NCBI GenBank assembly: GCA_914767885.1
Contig: CAJZBQ010000009.1
Span: 186,001-250,000, forward strand
From: Blepharisma stoltei
Lineage: Eukaryota; Ciliophora; Heterotrichea; Heterotrichida; Blepharismidae
Reading direction: 5' to 3'
Length of the DNA: 64,000 nt
Shown: positions 1-9,895 of the stretch, piece after piece
How the letters are laid out: every line of letters begins with the position of its first letter
Numbering within the stretch: the first letter of the stretch is position 1
Notes under the pieces: model-generated
Seen by the model: only the letters and a program-made list of their open reading frames with translations
Database searches by the model: none
Told to the model about the DNA's origin: nothing
Translations under genes and position numbers: made by a program

Positions 1-2
1 TG

Positions 3-1465
3 GCAGGTGAACTTGATACCCCCGTCATGGAACTAAGAGAAACGCTAACAGGAAAATATGGTGATGAAAGCAGCAAATTGATTTATAATTTGGCTGACCA
101 AGGTGGAGAACAATTATCGCTGAGATATGACCTTACTGTTCCTCTTGCAAGATATGTAGCCATGAATAGACTAAATAAATGGAAAAGATTCCAAATAGGC
201 AAAGTCTACAGAAGAGATCAGCCACAGATGAAAAGAGGAAGATTCCGAGAATTTTATCAATGCGATTTTGATTTAATCGGCACTGGACCTACCATGATGC
301 AAGATGCAGAAGTCCTTAAAATTGTCTCTGAAATTTTAGTTGAGCTAAATATTGGCTTTGTGCTGAAGGTAAGTCACAGAAAATTGTTGGACTCACTATT
401 AGATGTATCAGGATGCCCTGTCAATAAAAGAATCACTATTTCTTCTTCAATTGATAAGCTTGATAAAGAAGAATGGGAAAAGGTCAGACAAGAAATGATA
501 TAGGAATTGCCCGAGGATGGCGCTATCTTGCACCATCCTCGGGCAATTTCAAAAAATGGCCCACACCGGGAATCGAACCCACGTGTGGGGCCATTTTTGG
601 TGCGTGTAAGTCGATGTTGGCCACACACCAAAAATGGCCCCACACGTGGGTTCGATTCCCGGTGTGGGGCCATTTTGAATTGCCCGAGGATGGCGCAAGA
701 TAGCGCCATCCTCGGGCAATTGCTATAGCTGATAAAGGTCTATCACCTGAATGTGCAGATAAAATTGGAGAATTTGTGAACATCAAAGGATCACCTAGAG
801 AGGTTCTGCAGCTTCTTAAGGCACATGACGCGTTTAAAACACATGAATTAGCAACATCTACAATTGCTGAATTAGAGAAGCTTGCTGAATTTTTAGAATG
901 CTTGGAAATCACACCACATATAGTGTATGATTTAAGCTTGGCTAGAGGACTTGATTATTATACAGGGCTAGTGTATGAAGCAGTGCTTACTGATACTACA
1001 CAAGGTGTAGGATCTATTGCAGGCGGAGGCAGATATGATGAACTTATCATGAAGCTCAATAACTCCAAGAATCCAGTTCCAGCTGTAGGAGTCGCCCTCG
1101 GGATTGAAAGAATTTTTACGATCATTGAAGATAGATTCAAGAAAGCTAATCTTATGTATCCAAAAACATCAGTTCTCGTCGCTCAAGCTGGAAACTCTGA
1201 CAAATACAACTTAATGAACGAAAGAATCAAAATCTGCAATCTGCTATGGAAGAATGGAATCCCTTCAGAAACAAGCTATAAAGAAAAATCTGATCCTAAA
1301 GGCCAGGCTGGATACGCAAGTGAAGCAGGAATTTCTTGGATCGTTTGGATCGGAGAAACTGAGCTCGATGAAGGAAAAGTTAAAGTGAAGAGTTTGGAGC
1401 AGCACAATGAAGAATATGTTGAAATTGGTGTGCTTTCAGACTATATCGTGGCCCATTCTAGTTAA
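3..1465 (+). CDS. HARS: Histidyl-tRNA synthetase, cytosolic class II type; 5' partial, interrupted by one insert
   Basis: Charges tRNA-His with histidine. The gene enters from the left edge, so the N-terminal part is missing; coding runs 3-500 and 728-1465. Visible hallmarks are the motif 2 region ([22 protein letters not shown]), the histidine-binding [10 protein letters not shown] segment and the AGGRYD loop, followed by the anticodon-binding domain with LVAQAG. A TA-bounded insert (499-727) splits it between VRQEMI and [16 protein letters not shown], which are contiguous in eukaryotic HisRS. Removing 227 nt leaves 1,236 nt, exactly 412 codons including TAA. No intron is seen. The insert brings in a stop, so the gene is not translatable unless the insert is excised. 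The identification is secure. Confidence 0.96.
499..727. mobile_element. Palindromic TA-bounded insert (IES) in HARS with box-B-like motifs
   Basis: TA (499-500) is repeated at 726-727, and removing one copy plus the interior (227 nt) restores HARS exactly. The ends are long inverted repeats around ATTGCCCGAGGATGGCGC, with a second nested inverted repeat (ATGGCCCCACACGTGGG and its complement). The inner repeat contains GGTTCGATTCC at 649-659 and its complement at 569-579, a match to the RNA polymerase III box B consensus, so the element may have tRNA-gene ancestry. No coding sequence is seen. Confidence 0.9.
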
Positions 1466-1513
1466 AGGTAACTTTAGAATTGGATAATAATTTATGCATT
1501 AAGAAGATCAATT

Positions 1514-2134
1514 TTAATTATCAAGAAACTCTGACAGTCTTGATATAGTAATATTTTTTTCCTGAAAAATCTTTCTAGCTTTTTCAGCAGTTTCAGGTGC
1601 CACAGCTCTTGTTGCTTCAGAAATCACATGAACTTCAAAACCATAGTTTGCAGCATCAATAGCTGTATAGCCGACACAATAATCAAAAGCAAGCCCAGTG
1701 ATATACACTTTTTCAATCCCTTTTGCCCACAATTCATCTAATAAAGTTGTTCTGTCTTGTACACACCCAAAAGCAGAGTAAGAGTCATATTGAGGGTTTT
1801 GGCCCTTTCTGATAATTATATCAGTGTCTTTTATATTTAGACCAGGGTGGAATTCAGCTCCAGGAGTATTTTGAACACAATGTACAGGCCACATCATCTG
1901 GAGAATTCCTGTTTCTTCAATAAGCTTTTCTTTAAACAACTCAGAGCCTGGGTTATTTACTTGAAAGGAAATATGATTTTCTGGATGTCAGTCTTGACTT
2001 AAAAATACATGTGAAAATTTATCAGATTCTTTCAAAGCATTGAGCAGTGAGATGATTTCGTTTGCGTTAGAAACTTCCAAAGACCCCCTTTCGCAAAAGT
2101 CATTCTGGACGTCAATAATCAATAAAGCAGACAT
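1514..2134 (-). CDS. PNC1: Nicotinamidase / isochorismatase-family hydrolase
   Basis: Probably deamidates nicotinamide to nicotinate in NAD salvage. The 206-residue protein begins MSALLIIDVQNDFC, with the catalytic Asp in DVQNDF, then QDWHPENH (metal-site region), WPVHCVQNTPGAEF, and GLAFDYCVGYTA, which carries the nucleophilic Cys. The W in QDWHP is TGA. The length matches eukaryotic PNC1 proteins. The start is the ATG at 2134; no in-frame stop separates it from the conserved core once TGA is read as Trp. It is convergent with HARS, with a 48-nt gap. No insert is present. Confidence 0.92.
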
Positions 2135-2158
2135 ATTATTATAGAAAATGCATTAATT

Positions 2159-2977
2159 CTAACAGTTGCAAGAGTTTTCTTTGAAGCTTGTCTCTTTATC
2201 TTTGCTTTTGTTCAGCTTGATGGCGCTGTGCCTGATATTTTTAATCCCAATTTTCTGGATTGCAATTTCTGCTGCCTTTTCAAAGATTGCATCAATGGAA
2301 GATTTGTCCCTTATCGATGCTTCAAAAAAAGGTATGTTTCCATTTGCTTTGCATCAGTTTTTAACTATATCCATCGGGACTGTTCTGCCATTATGCTTAT
2401 CACCTTTGTTTCCAACTAAAACAAAAGGAAACTCTGAAGGATTGCTAATGCCCATTTGTGTCTTGAAATCTTCGATCCAATATGAGAGGTTTTCAAAAGA
2501 TCGGTTCAAAGTTATGTCATATACAAGAATGCAAATATCAGTGTTTCTATAAAAGCCAAAAGACAAACTTTGATACCTCTCTTGCCCTGAAGTGTCTCAA
2601 ATCCTCAGATTCACTAATTTTCCATTTGCATTCACTTCTTTATACATCTGCACGCTTATGGACTGCCTAAGTCCTAATGTCTCCCGAGACGACCAGAAGC
2701 TGATTCCCAGCCATTGAATTGATAAATATGCATTATTAGGCTGCTTTACCATTAGTTTCACCAGCATAAGTTGGCAAAGCCAATCCAGATCGCCTCAGTA
2801 GATCAAGACTAAGGGAGTCCAAAAGCGAGGCTGTGGGATATTAACAAAATCTGGTACTATAGTAGGACTAAAATCAGAATTTTCTCGATTTATGAAATGC
2901 TTTATCAGACTTGTTTTTCCAACCTTAGCATCTCCCAATAAAATGACTTTTAAATACCGTTTCTTTTCAATTATCAT
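2159..2977 (-). CDS. Rab-family small GTPase, interrupted by one insert
   Basis: A membrane-traffic GTPase of 206 residues after insert removal. Motifs in order: GDAKVGKTS (P-loop), a threonine in SPTIVPDF (switch I), WDTSGQE (switch II), NKGD (guanine specificity) and FFEASIRD in the place of the SAK motif. It ends SCNC, a double-Cys prenylation signal. The W of WDTSGQE is a TGA codon, strong evidence for TGA = Trp. An insert (2641-2840) lies between PDFVN and KEVNANGKLVNL; removing 198 nt leaves 621 nt, 207 codons. Rab7-like features are suggestive, but the subfamily is not assigned. Confidence 0.93.
2641..2840. mobile_element. TA-bounded insert (IES) with imperfect terminal inverted repeats, in the Rab gene
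   Basis: TA at 2641-2642 and at 2839-2840; removing 198 nt joins PDFVN to KEVNANG in frame. The two ends are imperfect inverted repeats of about 40 bp sharing CGCTT-GGACT-CCTnAGTC. The interior has no open frame. It does not belong to the CTCCGTGAG family. Confidence 0.88.
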
Positions 2978-3035
2978 TATGAAGAATCATTTTCCTTTAT
3001 AAGCTAGTGATGCAATTGAAAGTAGTAAAATTAAA

Positions 3036-3281
3036 ATGGATCAGGAAAGCAATTTCAGCGATGAAAACTCTGATGATGGAATTCTTTCAATTGCTGCAGA
3101 TAACTCTTCAACTGGAACTATCTCAAGAGCACCCACATGCCACCAAGTTGTTTATAATAAGTATGAATCTGTCGGAACACTAGTGGAAATTTGACCTCAT
3201 CCACAATTACATATGAGTATTGCAAGTGAGCAAGCTGAAGAAGCTTATCGAGCTCATGGGTGTATTTGCACAGTTTTCTAA
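3036..3281 (+). CDS. Short protein of unknown function with a C-terminal CaaX box
   Basis: An 81-residue frame, open only if the TGA in EIWPHPQ is Trp. The N-terminal third is acidic and Ser/Thr-rich; the rest has no recognised domain. It ends GCICTVF, so the last four residues CTVF fit a CaaX prenylation box, with a second Cys just upstream. It is divergent from the Rab gene (59 nt between start codons), so the two may share a promoter region. It is too short for the usual ORF threshold once TGA is read as stop. I do not recognise the family; a CaaX-tailed membrane-associated peptide is an inference. Confidence 0.55.
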
Positions 3282-3942
3282 AGCTTAATATAATTATTCC
3301 ATTGGTAGGGTAAAATTGAGTCTTGGGTCTAGAATTGGGTCAATTTAGAATTAGAGCGTTTAGTTTGGCACATTTTGAATTTGAAGAGTTTTTTAATTCT
3401 GAAGACTTTGGCTAGATCAATTAGATCAAAAATTAAGGCATAGTTTTTCTTAATGCAAATTGCGCTTATTTGAAGTCTAATTGGTCAATGAATTTCATAA
3501 AAATCTAAATTAATATTAAATTTTAAGCTAACTCTTCAATAAATAAGAAATTTTTTATTATAATATGACTTAAATATTTATAAATTAATATTAAATTAGA
3601 AAATAAAGAAAGAAATTTTTTATTATAATATAACATAAATATTTATATAAGCATCATATTTAAAGGAAATTCTATCTTTTATAGTAAATTTTTAAAAAAA
3701 TCTCAAATTTATTCTTTATTCATTATCAGAATAAGTATTTCAAATAAATTAACAACAGAATTATTTTGAAAATAGGAAAAATATCATTATAAAAATGAAT
3801 AAAATTGCCAAAAAAAAGATTTGTGAGCTGATCAAAATGTGAGTTATAAAAATTTTATAAAATATGTCTTTTAACCAGTGTAAAAAGATCGATTTCTCCT
3901 TTCAAAGCAAAAATAAGTTTCTTAAATTCTATAGGTGATTTC
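3282..3942. other. AT-rich intergenic DNA
   Basis: No supported gene. Very AT-rich sequence with repeated TATTAAATT/TTTTATTATAATAT stretches, separating the small CaaX protein from the palindromic element at 3943. Confidence 0.6.
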
Positions 3943-4089
3943 TATATATAACTCGATAAGGGCCGTTGATTCTCCGTGGAATCCTTCTGCTGGTTGAACC
4001 AACCATGAATTGGTCAAACCAATGCACTGAGTTGGTTTGGCCAACAGAGAGATTCCACGGAGAGCCTACGGCCCTTATCGGGCCATATA
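3943..4089. mobile_element. Palindromic MITE-like element, intergenic
   Basis: Inverted ends of about 40 bp (GATAAGGGCCGT-G--TCTCCGTGGAATC and its complement) flank a short GGTTGAACCAACC core that is itself palindromic. The outer edges are TATATA-rich, so the exact TA used cannot be decided. It lies 78 nt upstream of the next CDS. The last part of the 46,646-47,051 interval contains a related GCCCATATCGGGC fragment. Confidence 0.7.
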
Positions 4090-4167
4090 GGGAAAACCCC
4101 TATATTAGTTTCTTTTCATAAGATAATCTGTGATAAAATAAAAAATCTTCGGCTATAAAAAATTTCC

Positions 4168-4872
4168 ATGTACACAGCAAGCTCTAAAACTCCAAAGCCT
4201 CTCCCTCCACAGTTCAATTTTATACAACACAGAAAATCATCCAGTGTTGAAAGTAACACAGATGAAGAAAGCCTATCTGATGAGCCTCCATTGCTTAAAA
4301 CCAAGTCAGAAGCTAACAAATACGCCCATTCATTTTTACCTCCAATAAGCACAGGAGAGCTCAGAAAAAGCCCAACTTTGCAAATCGAGATCCCTCCTCA
4401 TTCAGCTAAAGTTCGCATAAAGCCTTTATTTGGCTCTCCTGCAAATGAAAATGAAAAGGTCACAAAAAGTAAAATCACGTTAATTGACGATTTTGGGCTA
4501 CTGAATCAAGAAGAATTGGACTCTGACTCACAAACAAGTCTTCTTTACAGAAATAAAGCAGCACATGTAACTATTTCTGATTTTTGGGGCAAAAAAACGA
4601 CACAAACTGTGCTGCACTCCCCTAATCTAAAAGATGCGGTTAGATATATGAAACACAAAAGATTTGTGGATGATATAACAATAAAATCATCTATAGCTGC
4701 GTCAGCCACTCCCAGACAGATGGATGAGCATGTAACTTTGAGACTTATGTCAAGCACATCGAAAGGGATACTCACACCAACTCTTACCCCTTTTTCTGCA
4801 AAAACACCATCGTTCGTAATTAAAAGTAATCATGATCTTACTTCTCCTTCTATTGCAACAAAATTTCGATAA
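4168..4872 (+). CDS. Hypothetical Ser/Thr/Pro-rich protein
   Basis: A 234-residue uninterrupted frame with ATG at 4168 and TAA at 4870. Composition is rich in Ser, Thr, Pro and Lys, with many S/T-P sites (KTPKPLPP, RKSPTL, GILTPTLTP), suggesting a largely disordered phosphoprotein. A central stretch (residues 115-170, VTISDFWGKKTTQT) looks more ordered. Not recognised from any family. No membrane segment or signal peptide. Confidence 0.6.
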   Translation: MYTASSKTPKPLPPQFNFIQHRKSSSVESNTDEESLSDEPPLLKTKSEANKYAHSFLPPISTGELRKSPTLQIEIPPHSAKVRIKPLFGSPANENEKVTKSKITLIDDFGLLNQEELDSDSQTSLLYRNKAAHVTISDFWGKKTTQTVLHSPNLKDAVRYMKHKRFVDDITIKSSIAASATPRQMDEHVTLRLMSSTSKGILTPTLTPFSAKTPSFVIKSNHDLTSPSIATKFR

Positions 4873-5098
4873 ATTTCTGTATTTTGAAGTAAATTAAATC
4901 CCGTTTAAATTGGAACAAAATTTAATTTTTATGTTTAAATCTATTTAAATAGCTTATCACCCAATATAATGTCTTTTTATCTAAAATTTACCTATAAACT
5001 GCCTATTATATTTGGAAGAGCAATTAGCATACCATTTAAACAAGTTAGCACTTTGAATCGATAAATTTTAAAATTCACATTTAATATTAGAGAATTTT

Positions 5099-5356
5099 TT
5101 GCCTCAATTTAAAGGGGGAGTTAAAAGGTCAAAGGAATTAAGGACTTTAAACAAAATTATGAAAGGCTGTGATGAATTGCACATGGATAACATGAAAGCT
5201 ATCCAAAGTCTTTCAATTGATCGAAGAAAAAGTTATCCTACACATCGTAAGCTTACTGCTGAAGATAAAAAGCGGATCAAGTATAATATATTTAATAAGT
5301 TTAATTCAGACGTCAGAATTCTTCTAATACCTCGGAATTTTTTTAATACCATTTAG
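5099..5356 (+). CDS. Possible fragment of a small basic protein
   Basis: An open stretch of 85 codons ending in TAG but with no ATG at its left edge; the first in-frame ATG is at 5159 (MKGCDELHMDNMK...). Lys/Arg-rich, no recognised domain. The sequence AAAGGGGGAGTTA at 5117 resembles the right end of the window's MITEs, so the true 5' part could lie beyond an insert whose left end I could not find. Low confidence that it is a gene. Confidence 0.25.
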   Translation: MPQFKGGVKRSKELRTLNKIMKGCDELHMDNMKAIQSLSIDRRKSYPTHRKLTAEDKKRIKYNIFNKFNSDVRILLIPRNFFNTI

Positions 5357-5523
5357 AATTAGGAATATTGTTTCTCACTAAATTCGGCAAATATATACTC
5401 AAAAACAGTATAAAAAACTATTATCATAGTATATACATAATCATAAGTAATGCTTTATATTAATAGGATGCTTTTGTATAGAGGTTAATTTAATTAGTTA
5501 TTTAAAGAATAGGGACTCCTTGT

Positions 5524-7723
5524 TTAACATCTCCTCCAAGATAAGCCTTCATAGAAGACTTGTTTAGCTTCGGCGAACCTCCTTGTATAGAGAGTGAGCA
5601 ATAAAGGAAGGCCTATAATCATCCCTGACCAAACAAAGTACATCCCAAACAGTGTTTTGTTTATAAATCGTTGGAAAATGATTAAAGGCACTTGGAAAAT
5701 CATCAGCACCAACAAATAAGGCTTTACATTTCTGCATATCAAGGCAAGCACCATCTCGTGGCACACAGCTGAGAACGCAAAGGTAAAGAACTTCGAGGTC
5801 TGTTCACTGAGCTTGTGTCTAAATCTACATTCTTGGTATATATGTTTATGTAAAAATAAATGTACTGGTCTGTTTCATTTTCTATTAAACTCTTCATAAG
5901 TGCTTGCATTCCACCAATCTGAATAAAATTCTCTATCTCCAAAAAGAGCGAGTTCTCCAAATAAATTCAAAATTTGTTCAAAGAGGATGAGGAAAATCAT
6001 AAAATAAAAAATCAAAACAGGAACAATAAGTCTGCTTATCATTTTTCAAATAATATACATAAAATAGGCGCTGAAGAACTACCCGAACTCCTGACTCTAT
6101 TTCTTCAACACCAGCAGGCAACGACTCAGTATCAATAAAAAATGCAGAGAGGCTAGAAAACCTTTGTGTATATCGGCAGGTTTTACTAACTCCCTCCCCC
6201 TCCGTGAGTGAACAAAAAAATTTTGTTCACTCACGGGGTTAATTTTTATTTTTAAAAAAAATTTATATATAAAATTTTTAAAAAATATTTTTTTTTCGAA
6301 ATTTAAAAAAAAACCTAATTCGCAAAAATTGGAAACGAAATATTAATTTAATTTGCAAAATTTATGTTTTAAAAAGCAATTCGTTTAAAATTAAACAGAA
6401 TTAGCTCTGGATTTCATTATACTAATTATCATTTATATATCAAAATTTTTTTTCCATAAACAATTTTTCTATTAAAAAAATTTTTTGTTCACTCACGGAG
6501 GGTGGGTTTTTGGGCAAAAAATAGCGATTTTTCTAATGGTTTTGTTCACTCACGGAGGGGGAAGTAAGCCACAAGGAGCTAATAATCCCTATGACTTGAG
6601 TTTTTACATGTGAAGCCATCATTGGAAAGGACAAGACTAGCAAGCCGAGTGAATAATAAGTCCATTGATCAAGGCTCAAAAAGTTGGCATTTGTTTAACA
6701 TCCTCTTTATATAGGAAGAAAAAACCTTTTCCCAACTTAAAGGGATTAAAGTACAAAGAATGGAAAATTTACCTATATTTTATTCAACTTAAAGGGGAGT
6801 ATTGAGAAACTGGAAGATTGTAGGCTGATCGGCTCCAGGAGTTATTGAAGTCGGAATTAATACGCTCGAATCCCTTACCTCTGGTGGGACGAAGGTGTCT
6901 CCCTATCTCTGGGGACGATTAGGATTAAGGGGTTTTAATCCCCGTTCCTGTCAAGGACGAAGAGCTTATTTAGCATTAACATCATTTCTCCAATAGAGAG
7001 TTCTGATGATCTCTTAACCACTGGAAGAATATGATCTGTTGCTATCATGTATTGCATTGCTAGTTGGACTCCTACTAAAATTACTTTTTGAATAAAATAA
7101 GAAGTCCTAAACGCAGGAATTTGTGGATAACTTGGCTGATAGACTATAGCAGGTGTTATCATAAATTTCCAGAAATTTTTGACAGTGATATTTGTTGGAT
7201 ACACATGTGAAGCTGTTTTATCAGCTAAATACGCCTCTCTTAAGTCTCTATTAACCATGGTATATGAGTGCATTTTCATAAAATGTGTGAGTGTAAGCAT
7301 GCAAGCAAAAAGAGTTTGAGAAAACCCTCACCCTCGGGTAACGACCAAATAAAATGTAGCTATGAACATCAAAGTTTGAGTAAAATGCTGGAAAATGCTC
7401 GCCATTATGGTTGGAAATCCTCTTAAAATCATTAGTTGCAAAAGAAATGCCAGCCAGCAATAGAGAGAAAAGGCTGGCCATATCAAAATTACGAATTCGA
7501 AATCTACCAGCATCGCCCGAAAGAAAGAATCTTCTACGAAAACTCCAGAAGAAGTGAATTTTGCAAAGGCTGAAATGCCAATATAGCCGCTACTGATTAG
7601 GGTGAACATTATGTAAAACCCTCTCATGTCAGACTTATAGAAGCCTGCATTGTGGTCTACGATGTCGAAATAAGAAGGCTGCACCTTGGTATAGCAGAGG
7701 GCTCGAGTTTTTTCATTACTCAT
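5524..7723 (-). CDS. MBOAT-family O-acyltransferase (DGAT1/SOAT-like), interrupted
   Basis: A multi-pass ER membrane enzyme likely making triacylglycerol or sterol esters. Coding segments are 7723-6959 and 6024-5524. Features: many hydrophobic helices; MKMHSY and the PAIVYQPSYPQIPAFR segment typical of DGAT1/SOAT; FGDREFYSDWWNASTYEEF (the FYxDWWN signature); NRKWNRPVH; and SAVCHEMVLAL with the catalytic His. TGA is Trp in VTRGWGF and NRKWN. Joining NKLFV to PVLIFYF across about 934 nt matches the DGAT1 layout and gives 422 codons. The exact junction is inferred. DGAT and SOAT cannot be told apart here. Confidence 0.85.
6025..6958. mobile_element. Composite insert in the MBOAT gene (retroelement-like GC patch plus nested MITE)
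   Basis: Protein alignment logic places this interval outside the mature MBOAT. It contains a CTCCGTGAG-family MITE (6187-6566), a stretch with AACTTAAAGGGG direct repeats (6738-6800), and a GC-rich patch (6810-6956) resembling the SINE/LINE-tail elements elsewhere in the window. Part of the minus strand outside the MITE can be read as an open frame (around SLPAGVEEIESG), so some of it could instead be lineage-specific coding sequence. Boundaries are approximate. Confidence 0.5.
6187..6566. mobile_element. CTCCGTGAG-family MITE (TA-bounded)
   Basis: Starts TAACTCCCTCCCCCTCCGTG and ends CACGGAGGGGGAAGTA. The left end is a perfect hairpin (CCGTGAGTGAACAAAA / complement); the right end carries two motif copies about 60 nt apart, separated by a TTTTTGGGCAAAAAATAG stretch. 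TA at 6187-6188 and 6565-6566. Confidence 0.9.
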
Positions 7724-7740
7724 TTTTTATAATTATGAAT

Positions 7741-8407
7741 TATGCAACTCATATTATACTGGAGTAATTTATTCACTTGCTATATATAGCCTTTTTGAAT
7801 GCAAAAATGCATTAAAGAAATTAAAATATAATTTTACTTTGCATTTTGATTACCTACTGAAAGCAATTAAACAGGGTAAAATTAATTTAATTTCTTTTTG
7901 AAATTTTAAATAAAAAGCTTAAAATTAAAATGAGTTTTTCATTGGGGCTATGAGTCTTTAGATTATTTTTTAACTCCATTAAATAGGATGTAATATAATT
8001 ATTGTTTTGCATATTTTCTCCTTTAATTTTTTTAGGCTTAAAAATTATCTATTAAATTAATTAGCGGTAAAAAATACTTATTAATTACTTATTAAAGGAA
8101 TTTAGTAAAAATCTTAACGAATTCTTGATTATCAGAAAAATATTTTGACAAGAAAAGTAATAATCAAAGTACTTTAGGATATTTATTAGAATATACGACG
8201 AGAATGAATATCTTTCCATTTGAAAGAAGAGTTTCATACTTAAAAAAATCTATCTCATCAATTTAATTACTTGCATTAAAATTTTGTATTCGAAATCTAA
8301 AATGCTTAATATTCAATATATTTTTGAATAGCGGATTTTTCCCATAAAATAAAAAGTATAAATTTTGTCTTTAAGCAAATTTCATTCGCTTTTAATCTAA
8401 ATTTTAA
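7741..8407. other. AT-rich intergenic DNA
   Basis: Lies between the start of the MBOAT gene and the 3' end of the first 14-3-3 gene. I see no gene, RNA or repeat here. Confidence 0.6.
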
Positions 8408-9489
8408 TTAGTCTCTCTCTCCTTCCCCACTTGTCCATAAGGTGATGTTATCCCTAACTCCCTCCTCCGTGAGAGAGCAAAAGATTTTATTCGCTCACGG
8501 AGGAGGTAATTTTTTTTACAAAATTTATATATAAATCTTATAATTTTTTTTTTCTCGAAATTTAAAAAAAATCCCAATTCACAAAAGTTGTAAAGCATAT
8601 ATTTATTTAATTTTAAAATTAAGTTTTAAAATGCAATTTGTTCAAAATTAAACAAAATTAGCTAGAGAGTTCCTAATACTAATTATCCATATAAATCAAA
8701 ATATTTTTCGCTCACGAAGGAGTAAGTAACTGCAAAATTAAAGTTGAGTCTTTATAGCTTTCCTCAGAAATGTTGTCCAATTCTGGAACTGCTTCATCAA
8801 ATGCTGATTTTGCCATATCGCAAGCTTTCTCTTTCTCTTGCTTTATTTCATAATAAAATACTGAGAAGTTAAGAGCTAAGCCTAATCTTGTAGGATGAGT
8901 TGGAGGAAGCTCATTTTTGGCGATTTCAAAAGCTTGCAAGTAAGATTCCTCAGCTTTACTTCCTGAGGCGTTTTTGGCAGCCCCCTGAGCGAATTCTGAC
9001 ATGTAGCGATAGTAGTCTCCTTTCATTTTATTCAATTTATTATAAATAAGTCTTAGCTATACCTACAATCTAACTACTACCATTTACTATAAAAATGATA
9101 GCATAGAAGACCCTTGCTTCTGAATTGGCAGCCCTTGGAATAAGGTCAGTATCAATGACGTTCAAGATGTCATCGCAATGTCTTCTCAATTCAGTCTCAA
9201 CCTCACCTCTATATTGGTCAGCTGCCTGCTTGTGGGCTGCGTTTCCTCTGCGCTCTTCTTTTTGCTCAATCGAGTTCAGGACTCTCCATGAGGTTCTGCG
9301 AGCTCCGACCACGTTCTTATAGGCCACTGAAAGGATGTTTCTCTCTTCCACTGACAAGTCTTGGCCTGTCTTTTTTACGAAGGCTTTGACATAGCCAACC
9401 ATCTCTTCATAGCGCTCAGATTGCTCGGCGAGGCGAGCAAGATAGATGAGTTCGTCTCTTTCGAGGGCTTCTGGTCGATCAATATTCAT
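8408..9489 (-). CDS. 14-3-3 protein (canonical copy), interrupted by two inserts
   Basis: A phosphoserine/threonine-binding adaptor, 250 residues after removal of two inserts. It begins [30 protein letters not shown] and has [16 protein letters not shown] (14-3-3 signature 1, with binding-groove K and R), [31 protein letters not shown] and a C-terminal [21 protein letters not shown]. Inserts: 61 nt between VFY and NKLNKM, and 268 nt between LQL and LRDN. Total 1,082 - 268 - 61 = 753 nt, 251 codons, ending TAA at 8408-8410. It heads away from SKP1; the intervening region holds a degenerate element. Confidence 0.95.
8455..8724. mobile_element. CTCCGTGAG-family MITE in 14-3-3
   Basis: TA at 8455-8456 and at 8723-8724. 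Removal of 268 nt gives the codons for LQLLRDN exactly, a conserved 14-3-3 C-terminal segment. The 8455 end is a hairpin (CCTCCGTGAG / CTCACGGAGG); the interior is AT-rich with no ORF. This copy is shorter than others because the second inner motif near its right end is missing. Confidence 0.92.
9043..9105. mobile_element. Minimal 61-bp TA-bounded insert (IES) in 14-3-3
   Basis: TA at 9043-9044 and 9104-9105; removal of 61 nt joins EARVFY to [13 protein letters not shown] in frame, whereas the insert adds an early stop. No long inverted repeats. It is not a GT-AG intron at these boundaries. Its size is similar to the 66-bp insert in the second 14-3-3 gene. Confidence 0.8.
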
Positions 9490-9529
9490 TATGAAATTTA
9501 TTCGCTAGGGGGAAATATGCAGATTGATA

Positions 9530-9895
9530 AACGGATTTTAGCTTAGGCGGATAGTGAGAAATTATTCTTACTCACGCCTTAAAAGCGAACAAGATATTTT
9601 TTTGCTTTTAAAGGGGGTTAATTTTTATTTAAAAATCTATAATTGTTAAAAAAAGATTTTCGGATTTTAAAAACCAAACTTGTATACTTGAGGTAAATTC
9701 GAATTTATTTTACACAAATTTTATGTTTTAGGATGGTATACTGTCTAAAATATAATATAATTGGTTAATAATCTCATTATTACAATTATAAATTATATGT
9801 AAATGATTATTGTAAAACAATTTAATAGTAAAAAAACAATTTTGTAATTTTTCTAAAATAGAATTTTTCTCACTAAACAAAGGGGGTGCTAATAA
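9530..9895. mobile_element. Degenerate MITE between 14-3-3 and SKP1
   Basis: An AAAGGGGGTTAATTTTTATTT block near 9614 and a CACTAAACAAAGGGGGTGCTAA block at the right resemble inner and outer ends of the MITE family, but the CTCCGTGAG core is largely lost; the left end has a short hairpin (GTGAGAAA...TTACTCAC). Ends are approximate. The rest of 9490-10367 is AT-rich with no supported gene. Confidence 0.5.

Noticed and set aside
561-670. A tRNA gene suggested by GGTTCGATTCC in the HARS insert
   Set aside because: Only a T-arm-like box is present; no acceptor, D or anticodon arms can be formed, and the motif occurs in both orientations of a palindrome.
374-912. Four ORFs of 73-129 codons overlapping the HARS insert on both strands
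   Set aside because: They arise from the palindromic insert read in several frames and share its repeated GC-rich sequence; none resembles a protein family.
9043-9105. Spliceosomal intron in 14-3-3
   Set aside because: No GT-AG pair gives the required join, whereas the TA-TA cut does exactly; heterotrich introns are, as I recall, about 15 nt.
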